From the NCBI RefSeq assembly GCF_017592825.1, contig NZ_JAGFMD010000001.1:620001-684000 (forward strand): DNA of 64,000 nucleotides, in the 5' to 3' direction. Source of the stretch: Roseivirga sp. E12 (lineage in GTDB: Bacteria > Bacteroidota > Bacteroidia > Cytophagales > Cyclobacteriaceae). The notes under the pieces are model-generated. The model did no database searches. It was not told the origin of the DNA and was given only the letters and a program-made list of their open reading frames with translations. The translations under genes and the position numbers were made by a program. This document shows, in pieces, positions 53,232 through 61,331 of this stretch; position 1 is the stretch's first letter; every line of letters begins with the position of its first letter.

Positions 53232-54434
53232 ATGATAACCTATCACGAAGCATTAGACATTATCTCAAAACACCCTTTTAAGCCTAAATTGGGATATTTG
53301 AAGCTTGAAGAGATCGATGGTCATGTATTGAATGAAGACCTCTATGCCGATCGTGACTTCCCTCCCTTAGATAGAGTAACTATGGATGGTATTTCCATCA
53401 ATTACGAGTCCTTTTCCAATGGGCAGAGAAGCTTCGAGATAGAAAAAACCATCGGTGCGGGAATGCCTCAATCAAGCCTTGAAGATCCATCCAAATGTGT
53501 TCAAATCATGACCGGAGCCATGCTTCCGCTCAATGCCGACACTGTTATTCGTTATGAAGACATTAGCATAGAAGACAATATTGCTACTATTAATATCGAG
53601 ACGATAAAGCATCGCCAAAACGTACATTTTAAAGGGGAAGATAAAAAGCAGAGCGATGTAGTATTGTCCAAAGGTACAGTGCTTGGGGCTCCCGAAATGA
53701 TCATTGCGGCCTCCATTGGCAAACCGACTCTTGAAGTACGCTTAGTGCCCAAGGCTGCCATTATTACTACAGGAGACGAACTGGTTAGCATTGACGAAAT
53801 ACCTCTAGATCATCAGATTAGACGATCTAGTAATTATGGTGTTCAAGACCTCTTAAAACAGTGGAACATTGAGGCAAAACAATACCATTTGAAAGACAAT
53901 AAAGAATTGATGATGAATGAGTTGTCATCAATCATATCAACAGTTGATTTATTAGTACTTACCGGTGGAGTATCAAGAGGTAAGTTTGACTTTCTTCCGG
54001 AAGTTCTGGAGGAGCTTGGGGTCGTGAAGCACTTCCATAAAGTAAAGCAAAGACCAGGAAAACCGTTCTGGTTTGGCACCGCCCCAAATGGCACAACTGT
54101 CTTTGCGTTGCCTGGAAATCCGGTATCCACCTTCGCTTGTGCCAATGTATATATCAAACACTGGCTAAGTACTTCCCTTGGTATCAGCAAGCAAACCATT
54201 TACGTCAAGCTTAATCAGGACATTGAATTCACACCGCCTCTCACCTACTTCTTGGAATGTAGAGCCGAGTTTAGCAATTCTGGAGAGCTGGAAGCCACAC
54301 CGTTTAGAGGGCATGGTTCGGGTGACTTTGCCAACATGAGTCAGGCCAATGGGTTTGTGATTTTACCAAGTGACAAATCTGAGTTTAAGAAGGGAGAAGT
54401 TTATCCGTATATTTTGTACCGAAAGGATTTTTAA
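53232..54434 (+). CDS. moeA: Molybdopterin molybdenumtransferase (MoeA)
   Basis: A 400-residue MoeA, which inserts molybdate into adenylylated molybdopterin. Motifs: LDRVTMDGISINYESF, CVQIMTGAMLPLNADTVIRY, AAIITTGDELVSID, LLVLTGGVSRGKFDFLPEVL and QRPGKPFWFG, followed by FALPGNPVSTF. Its stop codon shares one base with the moaC start. The 73 bp before it is AT-rich with ATTAAACAT repeats. No separate MogA or MoaB is encoded in the window. Confidence 0.95.
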   Translation: MITYHEALDIISKHPFKPKLGYLKLEEIDGHVLNEDLYADRDFPPLDRVTMDGISINYESFSNGQRSFEIEKTIGAGMPQSSLEDPSKCVQIMTGAMLPLNADTVIRYEDISIEDNIATINIETIKHRQNVHFKGEDKKQSDVVLSKGTVLGAPEMIIAASIGKPTLEVRLVPKAAIITTGDELVSIDEIPLDHQIRRSSNYGVQDLLKQWNIEAKQYHLKDNKELMMNELSSIISTVDLLVLTGGVSRGKFDFLPEVLEELGVVKHFHKVKQRPGKPFWFGTAPNGTTVFALPGNPVSTFACANVYIKHWLSTSLGISKQTIYVKLNQDIEFTPPLTYFLECRAEFSNSGELEATPFRGHGSGDFANMSQANGFVILPSDKSEFKKGEVYPYILYRKDF

Positions 54435-54907
54435 TGACTAAGAAATTCACGCATATCGATCAGGAATCGCCTTCAATGGTGGATGTTGGTCAAAAGGAAG
54501 TGACTGAACGAACGGCCATCGCCCAGGCGATCGTACAGCTTCCAGATGACATGAAGCCCCATATTGCGCATGGCGAAATCAAGACCCTTAAAGGTCCCGT
54601 TTTTCAAACCGCTATCATTGCTGGTATTCAAGGGGCGAAAAGGACCTCTGAGTTAGTACCACTTTGTCATCAATTGAATTTGAATAAGGTCGATATCCAG
54701 ATTCAAGTGAATGATCAACTTGAAGTGATGATTACAAGTCTTGCCAAATGCAGCGGCAAAACAGGTGTTGAAATGGAAGCACTAACAGGTGCTTCAGTGG
54801 CCGCACTGACCATTTATGATATGTGTAAGGCGTTCTCACATAACATTGTGATTAAAGAGACTAAACTGATCAAAAAGACTGGAGGCAAGTCGGATTATGA
54901 ACCTTAA
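54434..54907 (+). CDS. moaC: Cyclic pyranopterin monophosphate synthase (MoaC)
   Basis: A 157-residue MoaC, which completes formation of cyclic pyranopterin monophosphate after MoaA. Family motifs are MVDVGQKEVTERTAIAQAIV, KGPVFQTAIIAGIQGAKRTS, LVPLCHQLNLNKVDI and GVEMEALTGASVAALTIYDM. The start overlaps the moeA stop by one base (TAATG), so translation is coupled. Confidence 0.96.
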   Translation: MTKKFTHIDQESPSMVDVGQKEVTERTAIAQAIVQLPDDMKPHIAHGEIKTLKGPVFQTAIIAGIQGAKRTSELVPLCHQLNLNKVDIQIQVNDQLEVMITSLAKCSGKTGVEMEALTGASVAALTIYDMCKAFSHNIVIKETKLIKKTGGKSDYEP

Positions 54908-54915
54908 TTACTTAC

Positions 54916-55005
54916 CGTCATTCTGAATGAAGCGTAGCGTAGTGAAGAATCTATTCTTTCAATTCACGAGATTCTTCGCTCCACACAGTTCCGCTCAGAA
55001 TGACG
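54916..55005. repeat. Dispersed palindromic repeat, copy B
   Basis: The unit opens with CGTCATTCTGA and closes with TCAGAATGACG, exact reverse complements. An inner inverted repeat (GAAGAATCT/AGATTCTTC) adds a second stem. Its end runs up to the start of the BNR gene; an ATG at 55000 falls inside the repeat. Confidence 0.75.
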
Positions 55006-55014
55006 TCAAACAAC

Positions 55015-56073
55015 ATGAAACTCATCATAGGTACAGATAAAGGATTGATCATCTACGAGAAGATCAAAGGCGTATGGAAGTTATCCGACATCCACTTTAT
55101 CGGCATGCCCATTGGTGCTTTTCATCAGGATGCTGCGGGTCATTGGTGGGTAGCGATTAACCATAAGCATTGGGGGCCAAAGCTCTACATCTCGAAAGAC
55201 CAAGGTGAAACTTTCGATGAGCTTACTACCCCAAAGTTCGATCCATCGACTCCCTATTCGCTCAAATCAATCTGGAAAATAGAAAGTCAAAGCATAGGCC
55301 CAATCGAAAGACTTTATGTTGGCACAGAACCTGCCGCGCTCTTCTTATCCAAAGATGGCGGTCAATCGTTCCAAGAGTTATCTAGGCTTTCTAAACATGA
55401 AAGTAGATCTACCTGGCAAGGTGGCGGCAAAGGAAGCAACAGTCCCTTCCTGCATACACTTGTTATGCATCCCGATGATAGCAATGCGTTGATCGTGGGT
55501 ATTAGTTGTGCTGGTGTCTTTCAGTCCCAAGACTTGGGCAATATCTGGAAACCAAGTAATAAAGGGCTTAAATCCTTCTTTTTACCTAATTCCGAGATAG
55601 AGGTTGGCCATGACCCCCATATCATTTTGAGACACCCAAGGGATTCCAATATCCTTTGGCAACAAAACCATTGTGGCATCTATCGCTCTGAAGATGGTGG
55701 TCATACATGGAATGATGTTTCTGATCCCAATGGCAAGGCTGCATATGGCTTTGCCATGGTTATTGACGAAGAGGATGTAAATACAGCTTGGGTCATTCCG
55801 GCACAGTCAGATGATCTTCGCTACCCAATTCAGAATAAACTTGCCGTCTATAAAACAACAAATGCCGGCAAATCCTGGAAAGCCCAATCAAGCGGTCTAC
55901 CGCAAGAAGCGGCATTTGACTTAGTGCTAAGGGCTAGTTTTGCCAGAAATCAGCAAACTATGGCCTTTGGAAGCAACAATGGTAACCTCTACTTATCTGA
56001 AGACAACGGTGAGCACTGGCAGGTCTTAAGCCAGAGTTTAAGTAGTGTTAGAAACGTACTCTTGATCGAATAG
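55015..56073 (+). CDS. BNR/VPS10-type beta-propeller protein
   Basis: A 352-residue cytoplasmic beta-propeller. Repeated Asp-box motifs are visible (LYISKDQGETFDEL, LFLSKDGGQSFQEL, IYRSEDGGHTWNDV, LYLSEDNGEHWQVL), as in sialidase/VPS10/HCF136-like propellers. No signal peptide is seen and the function is unknown. I start at the ATG at 55015 because the upstream ATG at 55000 lies in the repeat. It follows moaC in the same direction, which need not mean a cofactor role. Confidence 0.85.
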   Translation: MKLIIGTDKGLIIYEKIKGVWKLSDIHFIGMPIGAFHQDAAGHWWVAINHKHWGPKLYISKDQGETFDELTTPKFDPSTPYSLKSIWKIESQSIGPIERLYVGTEPAALFLSKDGGQSFQELSRLSKHESRSTWQGGGKGSNSPFLHTLVMHPDDSNALIVGISCAGVFQSQDLGNIWKPSNKGLKSFFLPNSEIEVGHDPHIILRHPRDSNILWQQNHCGIYRSEDGGHTWNDVSDPNGKAAYGFAMVIDEEDVNTAWVIPAQSDDLRYPIQNKLAVYKTTNAGKSWKAQSSGLPQEAAFDLVLRASFARNQQTMAFGSNNGNLYLSEDNGEHWQVLSQSLSSVRNVLLIE

Positions 56074-56086
56074 AGCTTAATAAACA

Positions 56087-56195
56087 CGTCATGCTGAACC
56101 TGTCTACCGACAGACAGGTTTGTTTCAGCATCTACACTCTACCTAACCAAAAACTGAGACCCTGAAATACCCCGAAGCTTCTGGGCAGGGTGACG
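56087..56195. repeat. Dispersed palindromic repeat, copy C
   Basis: CGTCATGCTGAACCTGTC opens the unit and GGGCAGGGTGACG closes it. An inner hairpin (AACCTGTC..GACAGGTT) is present. It follows the BNR gene and shares CGAAGCTTCTGGG-like sequence with the copy at 11190. Confidence 0.65.
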
Positions 56196-56203
56196 ATTAC
56201 ATC

Positions 56204-56232
56204 AATCAGTGTCTCTCGCAGAGGACACTGAT
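56204..56232. repeat. Hairpin-forming inverted repeat
   Basis: AATCAGTGTC and GACACTGATT are perfect 10-bp arms around a 9-base loop. No T-run follows, so its use as a terminator is uncertain. Confidence 0.5.
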
Positions 56233-56504
56233 TATACAAACAGTCCATACAAGATGATGATCAAGTTCACTCCATAAAGTCGGGATAGAAAGGTTTATAA
56301 AGAATAGAATCATAAGCCCTCACTCCCTTCTTTCTTTTCTGAGCATAGTGAAGAACCTAAAACTACCCAGACCTGAAACCATCCGACCGCTTGGAGCGAT
56401 CAGACGGATAACACATTCTTACTCCTTAATCAAGATCAGTTTTGGGAATTGATCTTAAAAATGGACAAATTGAATCAACGCAATATTTCAAAAATCAAGT
56501 CCAT
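56233..56504. other. Non-coding stretch before the VOC gene
   Basis: Together with the repeats at 56087 and 56204 this makes a 431-bp gap. I see no gene in it, only fragments resembling the dispersed repeats (such as GAGCATAGTGAAGAACC) and a weak ATCCG/CGGAT pairing near 56385-56412. Confidence 0.4.
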
Positions 56505-56876
56505 ATGAAATTAGGAGCATTTTCAGTCAGTCTAGCCGTTAAAGACCTTCAAGTATCAAAAGCCTTTTATGAAAAACTGGGTTTCAGTGTTTTCGCTGGT
56601 GCACCAGAAAGAAACTACCTCATCATGAAAAATGAGGATAAGCTAATAGGCCTTTTTCAGGGCATGTTTGAAAAGAACATTTTGACTTTTAATCCCGGTT
56701 GGGATCAGGATGCAAAAATTCTTGAGTCTTTCGATGATGTAAGAGAAATTCAAAAATCTTTAAAAGGAAGTGGCCTTGCACTAGATCGCGAAGCAGATGA
56801 GTCCACGTCAGGTCCTGCCAGTATAGTTTTGACCGACCCAGATGGTAATCATGTCCTGATTGATCAGCATGTCTAA
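56505..56876 (+). CDS. VOC-family (glyoxalase/bleomycin-resistance fold) protein
   Basis: A 123-residue protein with one VOC module: MKLGAFSVSLAVKDLQVSKA, FYEKLGFSVFAGAPERNYLI and VLTDPDGNHVLIDQHV at the end. The fold supports lyases, dioxygenases and binding proteins, and the substrate cannot be told. An in-frame TTG at 56442 is rejected in favour of the ATG at 56505, just before the canonical first strand. Confidence 0.85.
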   Translation: MKLGAFSVSLAVKDLQVSKAFYEKLGFSVFAGAPERNYLIMKNEDKLIGLFQGMFEKNILTFNPGWDQDAKILESFDDVREIQKSLKGSGLALDREADESTSGPASIVLTDPDGNHVLIDQHV

Positions 56877-56881
56877 TGTCT

Positions 56882-56965
56882 CGTCATCCTGAGGGAAGTA
56901 TGACCGAAAGGATCTCCTCATCATTAAAGAGATTCTTTCTCCCGTAAAACGGGATCAGAATGACG
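56882..56965. repeat. Dispersed palindromic repeat, copy D
   Basis: CGTCATCCTGA opens and TCAGAATGACG closes the unit, which also contains CTCCCGTAAAACGGGA. It fills the gap between the convergent VOC and sufU genes and may act as a terminator in both directions. Confidence 0.7.
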
Positions 56966-56969
56966 TAAG

Positions 56970-57398
56970 CTATACCAATTTCTCTAACTCCCCCCAACTC
57001 AGCGTAGCGCAAGTCTTTCGCTCTGGAAACTCTCTTGCAGCTGCAAAAGCGAGTAAGTCTTCATTATCCGTCAGTGATTCAGGAGATTGATCTGAGTCCT
57101 CGTTTACCAATTCAAAGAACATCTCAACCAAGGGCTTCATTTCCTTCAGAGATTTACCTTCTAATTGCTTGCTCAGCACAGCAGTTGAAGCTTTGGAGAT
57201 AGCACAACCAAAGCCTTCGAAAGAGGCTTTTGATATCTTATCACCTTCTAACTTGATGTAAAGCGTGTACTTATCACCACACATTGGATTATAGGCTTCT
57301 AACACGTGAGTAGCATTCTCAAGCTTTCCTTGATGACTTTCATCCTTGGCATTGACAAGGATATGTGAGCGATATAGGGCTTTTATCCTATCGTTCAC
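56970..57398 (-). CDS. sufU: SufU-type iron-sulfur/sulfur-transfer scaffold
   Basis: A 142-residue SufU/IscU-family protein with the three conserved Cys: NPMCGDKYTLYI, FEGFGCAISKASTAVLSKQL and ERKTCATLSWGEL. SufU usually accepts sulfur from SufS. It overlaps the sufS gene by 4 bp. No sufB, sufC or sufD is near, so the pair stands apart from a full SUF operon. Confidence 0.92.
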   Translation of the reverse strand: MNDRIKALYRSHILVNAKDESHQGKLENATHVLEAYNPMCGDKYTLYIKLEGDKISKASFEGFGCAISKASTAVLSKQLEGKSLKEMKPLVEMFFELVNEDSDQSPESLTDNEDLLAFAAAREFPERKTCATLSWGELEKLV

Positions 57399-58615
57399 GA
57401 AAGAAAGGCTTGTGTTTCTTTTAGCACCTCAATCAACTTATCGATGTCTGCCTTGGTATTATAAATAGCCAGTGACATCCTAGTGGTGGCTGGTACTTTG
57501 AGCTTCTTCATCAGTGGTTGTGCACAGTGGTGTCCGGCCCGAATACAAATACCTTTCTCGTTCAAGAATGTACTCAGGTCATGAGGGTGAACCCCATCCA
57601 TTACAAAAGACAATGTTGGAGCTTGATGCACTGGGTTCCCGAGTACTTTGATACCATCCATCTCATTCAGCTTGGTTTTTGCATAGTCAGTTATATCCAT
57701 CAGATATGAATGGATCTCATGCATGCCGATCGATTGAACGAAGCGTATAGCCGCACCCAAGCCCAACACTCCTGCTATATTGGGCGTTCCGCCTTCATGT
57801 CGAGCCACACCATCAACAAAAGTCGACTCCTGAAGTTGTACCTCCTTAACAATGCCACCGCCATAGCTTAGTGGCATCATGGCATCAAGCCATTTCTTTT
57901 TTGCATATAGAACACCGACACCTGTAGGTCCGTAAATTTTATGCCCTGAAAACACAAGAAAATCGCAATCAATGTCCTGAACGTCTACCTCATCGTGAGA
58001 AACGCTTTGTGCAGCATCAATGAAAACAGGAATATTCTTCTTGCGAGCTATCGCACAAATACGCTTTAAGTCGTTCTTGACACCTAGCGCGTTAGACACT
58101 GCTGTAAGTGCCACAAACTTCACTCTATCGTTTAAGAGTGTTTCAAAGGATTCATAATCTAGGTCTCCTGTGTCAAGAATAGGAAGAATACTAAGCTTAG
58201 CTCCCTTTTCAATACAGAGCTGCTGCCATGGTAAGAGGTTCGCGTGATGCTCCATCTCAGTGGTAATTACCTCATCACCAGCGCTAAGGCGAGGTCTTAG
58301 AAAGGTATTGGCAATTTTATTGATACCGTCTGTCGTGCCAAAATTAAACACTACCTCGTCTTCACTAGGTGCATTGATAAACTCAGTTACGAGCTTTCTT
58401 ACTTCCCTGAAAGCCACTGTCGTTTCAGAAGAAGGCCAATAGGATGCTCGACCAACTGTGCTGTAGCCTTTAGAATAAAAATCAGATATAGCGTCAATGA
58501 CAGACTGCGGTTTATGACAAGTGGCCCCATTATCCAGATAAGTCAGGTCTAAACCAGAAGGTGTCTTCTGATTAAAAATTGGGAATTGAAGTTTTAGTTT
58601 TTCTGCGTTAATCAT
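57395..58615 (-). CDS. sufS: Cysteine desulfurase (SufS)
   Basis: A 406-residue PLP enzyme that takes sulfur from cysteine. The PLP Lys lies in FLVFSGHKIYGPTGVGVLYA, the catalytic Cys364 in CIRAGHHCAQPLMKKL. The N-terminus (LTYLDNGATCHKPQSVIDAI) is typical of group II enzymes. In this setting, next to moaE, moaD and moeB, it may supply sulfur for MoaD thiocarboxylation or for the terminal sulfur of the cofactor as well as for SufU. Confidence 0.93.
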   Translation of the reverse strand: MINAEKLKLQFPIFNQKTPSGLDLTYLDNGATCHKPQSVIDAISDFYSKGYSTVGRASYWPSSETTVAFREVRKLVTEFINAPSEDEVVFNFGTTDGINKIANTFLRPRLSAGDEVITTEMEHHANLLPWQQLCIEKGAKLSILPILDTGDLDYESFETLLNDRVKFVALTAVSNALGVKNDLKRICAIARKKNIPVFIDAAQSVSHDEVDVQDIDCDFLVFSGHKIYGPTGVGVLYAKKKWLDAMMPLSYGGGIVKEVQLQESTFVDGVARHEGGTPNIAGVLGLGAAIRFVQSIGMHEIHSYLMDITDYAKTKLNEMDGIKVLGNPVHQAPTLSFVMDGVHPHDLSTFLNEKGICIRAGHHCAQPLMKKLKVPATTRMSLAIYNTKADIDKLIEVLKETQAFLS

Positions 58616-58638
58616 TTTACCCCTCAGTCCTTTGGACA

Positions 58639-58654
58639 GCTCCCCAAGGGGAGC
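58639..58654. repeat. Short palindrome in the sufS-moaE gap
   Basis: GCTCCCCAAGGGGAGC is a perfect 16-bp palindrome within a CCCCTCAGTCCTTTGGAC context, a type of dispersed intergenic sequence frequent in this phylum. No T-run follows on either strand. Confidence 0.5.
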
Positions 58655-58690
58655 ACATTAAACATTCAAAATCAAACATTTGTCATTCCT

Positions 58691-59107
58691 CTACGGATGA
58701 GCGGAAACCCACACCTCTCCGTCTTCGAATACTTCCTTTTTCCAAATGGGCACCGTCTCCTTTAAAGTATCGATGGCATATTCACAAGCTTCGAAAGCTT
58801 CTTTTCTATGAGCTGAAGAACAGGCGATTACCACAGCTTCTTCTTCAATGGGCACTAGTCCCAATCTATGATGAATGACCATTTTATGAAGCCCCCATTT
58901 GTTCGTTGCTTCGTTGGCAATCTTTGCCATTTCCTTCAAGGCCATAGGCTCATAAGCCTCAAACTCCAAGTGCTTCACTGACCTGCCTTTGGTCAGATTG
59001 CGTACCGTACCAATGAAAACGACCAAGCCTCCAGCTCCTGGATAAGTAACTGCTTCTGTACATGCCTTGGCATCGAGCTGATCTTCTGTAATAAATATAT
59101 CCTTCAT
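58691..59107 (-). CDS. moaE: Molybdopterin synthase catalytic subunit (MoaE)
   Basis: A 138-residue MoaE, the large subunit of molybdopterin synthase. Motifs: GAGGLVVFIGTVRNLTKGRS, HRLGLVPIEEEAVVIACSSA and the catalytic-Lys region VPIWKKEVFEDGEVWV. I choose the ATG at 59107 (MKDIFITEDQ), which leaves one base after the moaD stop. An upstream ATG at 59119 would overlap moaD by 11 bp. Confidence 0.94.
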   Translation of the reverse strand: MKDIFITEDQLDAKACTEAVTYPGAGGLVVFIGTVRNLTKGRSVKHLEFEAYEPMALKEMAKIANEATNKWGLHKMVIHHRLGLVPIEEEAVVIACSSAHRKEAFEACEYAIDTLKETVPIWKKEVFEDGEVWVSAHP

Positions 59108-59108
59108 A

Positions 59109-59369
59109 TCAGCCCCCACTTACTGGTGGAATTAAAACAACCTCATCATCGGCTGTTAGAAGATGATTGTCTTCTACATAGTTAGCATTTACAGCAAACT
59201 TTAAAGAAGCTAATTTTGAAAAGTCGGGAAATTCCGATGAGAGTTTCCTTCTTGCCTCACCAACGGTATGCTCATCCGTCAATGACAGGGTAACTTTCTT
59301 ACCGTTGATGATGTCTTTGGCTATACCAAAAGCTATTATTTGTATTTCCATTTCTTTATATGTCGTCAC
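59109..59369 (-). CDS. moaD: Molybdopterin synthase sulfur carrier subunit (MoaD)
   Basis: An 86-residue ubiquitin-fold sulfur carrier ending in VVLIPPVSGG. The terminal Gly-Gly is adenylylated by MoeB and thiocarboxylated before sulfur transfer to the pterin. It is translated just before moaE. A repeat-filled gap of 154 bp separates it from moeB. Confidence 0.93.
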   Translation of the reverse strand: MTTYKEMEIQIIAFGIAKDIINGKKVTLSLTDEHTVGEARRKLSSEFPDFSKLASLKFAVNANYVEDNHLLTADDEVVLIPPVSGG

Positions 59370-59423
59370 TGCGAATACGCCTCAAGCGAATGAAGCATTC
59401 TCCTAATTCAAAAAAGGAGATTC
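59364..59423. repeat. Repeat-like sequence upstream of moaD
   Basis: CGTCACTGCGA opens a stretch closing with a TCTCCT/AGGAGA pair around 59399-59420. It resembles the dispersed repeats, in a more decayed form, and directly abuts the moaD start. Confidence 0.4.
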
Positions 59424-59434
59424 CTTTTAAAATA

Positions 59435-59518
59435 CGTCATGCTGAATCTATTTCAGCATCTTCTAAATTGTAGATCCTGAACCTAGCCTGCCAGTCGGCA
59501 TACAGGTTCGGGATGACG
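59435..59518. repeat. Dispersed palindromic repeat, copy E
   Basis: CGTCATGCTGAA opens and TTCGGGATGACG closes the unit. Inner complementary parts include GCTGAATC..TTTCAGC and GAACCT..AGGTTC. It lies between moaD and the stop of moeB. Confidence 0.65.
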
Positions 59519-59523
59519 ATAAC

Positions 59524-60657
59524 TTAGTAAGTCGCAAGACTCGAATCAATTTCTTTCTGCCAAGCCAAGATACCACCTTTCAGATTGATCAGATTGTCAA
59601 AACCTTCTTTTTTAAGCATGTCTATAGCCTTTTGGCTACGACCTCCTGCCTTGCACATGACCACAACTTGCCGATCGTTGGGTATCTCCTCTTTCCGATC
59701 TATCACTTGATTCAAAGGAATTAACTGTCCTCCAATATTGGCGATATCATATTCATAATCCTCTCTAACGTCCAATACATGGACTGATCCAGATTGCATT
59801 TGTTCTCGCAATTCTTTCACGGTGATCTCATGATGCACCCGTTCCATAACACCACTACAGAAAGCCTCATAGTCAATCAACTCTGTCAGGCTTGGATTAT
59901 CTCCAGACAATGGGTTATCTGCATTGGCTTGCACATTCAAAGTTCTGGTAGAAACATCCAGTGCATCATACAGGAAAAGCTTACCTGCCAAACTCTCACC
60001 TACACCGGTGATGATCTTAATGGCTTCATTGGCTTGCATAGAGCCGATAATTCCCGGAAGAACTCCTAAAACACCACCTTCACTACAACTTGGCACCATA
60101 TCAGGTGGCGGAGGCGATGGAAACAGATCACGATAGTTTGGAGTCCTTTCTCCATTATCTGCAGGAAGGTTGAAAACTGACACTTGTCCCTCGAAACGAA
60201 ATATGGCTCCATAAACAAGAGGCTTCTTTAAGAAATAGCAAGCATCATTTACCAAGTATCTGGTGGGTAAATTGTCAGAGCCATCTACTACCAAATCATA
60301 ATTACCAATCAGTTCGATGGCATTCGCAGAAGTGATTGGCTCTGTGAATACTTCGAAAGCCACTTCTGGATTTAATTCTGATAGTCTTTCTTTTGCCAGT
60401 TCTGCCTTGTTCTTACCTACATTACCTTCAGTGAAAAGCACCTGACGATGAAGGTTTGACATGCTCACTTCATCAAAATCAATAATCCCAATTCGGCCAA
60501 CACCAGCCGCAGCCAAGTATAGTAAGTTTGGAGCACCCAAGCCTCCAGCCCCAATTACCAGTACGGAAGCAGCCTTAAGCTTCTCTTGGCTTTCTGTTCC
60601 AAAGTCCGGTAAAATGATTTGTCGATTATATCGAATGAGTTCGTCTTTGCTAAGCAT
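59524..60657 (-). CDS. moeB: MoeB-type adenylyltransferase fused to a rhodanese domain
   Basis: A 377-residue E1-like enzyme that activates MoaD. The ATP site is VLVIGAGGLGAPNLLYLAAA, followed by DFDEVSMSNLHRQVLF. The C-terminal rhodanese domain (about 275-377) has the active Cys in VVVMCKAGGRSQKAIDML. The zinc-binding Cys pairs of E. coli MoeB are absent: PNYRDLFPSPPPPDM stands in place of CYRCLFP, and no second pair is found. The same change occurs in other Bacteroidota proteins I know. It overlaps mocA by 8 bp. Confidence 0.92.
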   Translation of the reverse strand: MLSKDELIRYNRQIILPDFGTESQEKLKAASVLVIGAGGLGAPNLLYLAAAGVGRIGIIDFDEVSMSNLHRQVLFTEGNVGKNKAELAKERLSELNPEVAFEVFTEPITSANAIELIGNYDLVVDGSDNLPTRYLVNDACYFLKKPLVYGAIFRFEGQVSVFNLPADNGERTPNYRDLFPSPPPPDMVPSCSEGGVLGVLPGIIGSMQANEAIKIITGVGESLAGKLFLYDALDVSTRTLNVQANADNPLSGDNPSLTELIDYEAFCSGVMERVHHEITVKELREQMQSGSVHVLDVREDYEYDIANIGGQLIPLNQVIDRKEEIPNDRQVVVMCKAGGRSQKAIDMLKKEGFDNLINLKGGILAWQKEIDSSLATY

Positions 60658-61246
60658 TTAATGGGCCTCTTTCTAAGTCTTCTAAGGTATCTATATCCTT
60701 GATAAAACGCTCATTGAATACATTTAGATTCAAAACATTAGCTTCATTTTCTCTTACAATTTCAGCACAGCCATTTGGCTCTGAATGTGCCATAATAGCA
60801 TCAAAGAACGTCTTTCCAAAAATCACTGGATTCCCTCTTTTCTCGCCATACCAAGGAACCTGTATAGTGTCAGAACCGCCTTTTTCCTTAAAATTCTCCA
60901 TCAGCAAGTCATAGTCTGCTAGCTGAAGCCAAGGCATATCTCCTAAACAAACCATAATTGCGTCACAAGGCTGTGATGCTTTCAGGCCTGACTGAATAGA
61001 GTAAGTCATACCCAGTTCAAAATTCGAATTATGATAAAATTGATCATTCAGCCTTAAACTTAGATTTGACATCACCTGATCAGCATCTCTACCCGTCACC
61101 ACCGTTATCCGATTGACCTTCGATTTACTTAATGTTCTATAGGCTGATTGTACCACAGCTCCGCCTTGAAAGGGTAGCAATAGCTTGTTAGGCCCATTCA
61201 TTCTAGTAGATAATCCTGCGGCTAATAGTATGGCATTGACTTTCAT
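60650..61246 (-). CDS. mocA: Molybdenum cofactor cytidylyltransferase-like protein (MocA family)
   Basis: A 198-residue nucleotidyltransferase with AILLAAGLSTRMNGPNKLLL, the metal site MVCLGDMPWLQLADY and GEKRGNPVIFGKTFFDAI. MocA attaches CMP to the cofactor for xanthine-dehydrogenase-type enzymes; MobA, which attaches GMP, is a related alternative. The presence of xdhC favours MocA. It is the first gene of the minus-strand cofactor unit. Confidence 0.85.
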   Translation of the reverse strand: MKVNAILLAAGLSTRMNGPNKLLLPFQGGAVVQSAYRTLSKSKVNRITVVTGRDADQVMSNLSLRLNDQFYHNSNFELGMTYSIQSGLKASQPCDAIMVCLGDMPWLQLADYDLLMENFKEKGGSDTIQVPWYGEKRGNPVIFGKTFFDAIMAHSEPNGCAEIVRENEANVLNLNVFNERFIKDIDTLEDLERGPLNA

Positions 61247-61331
61247 AAGATCAATTTGAAAAGCGCATCTCAGTTTCGATTGAAATCACTAATTTATATC
61301 AAATTATTAAGCATTAAACACTACAATCACC

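Noticed and set aside
56204-56232. Hairpin as tRNA or small RNA gene
   Set aside because: It is a single stem without cloverleaf, box elements or a T-run; I keep it only as an inverted repeat.
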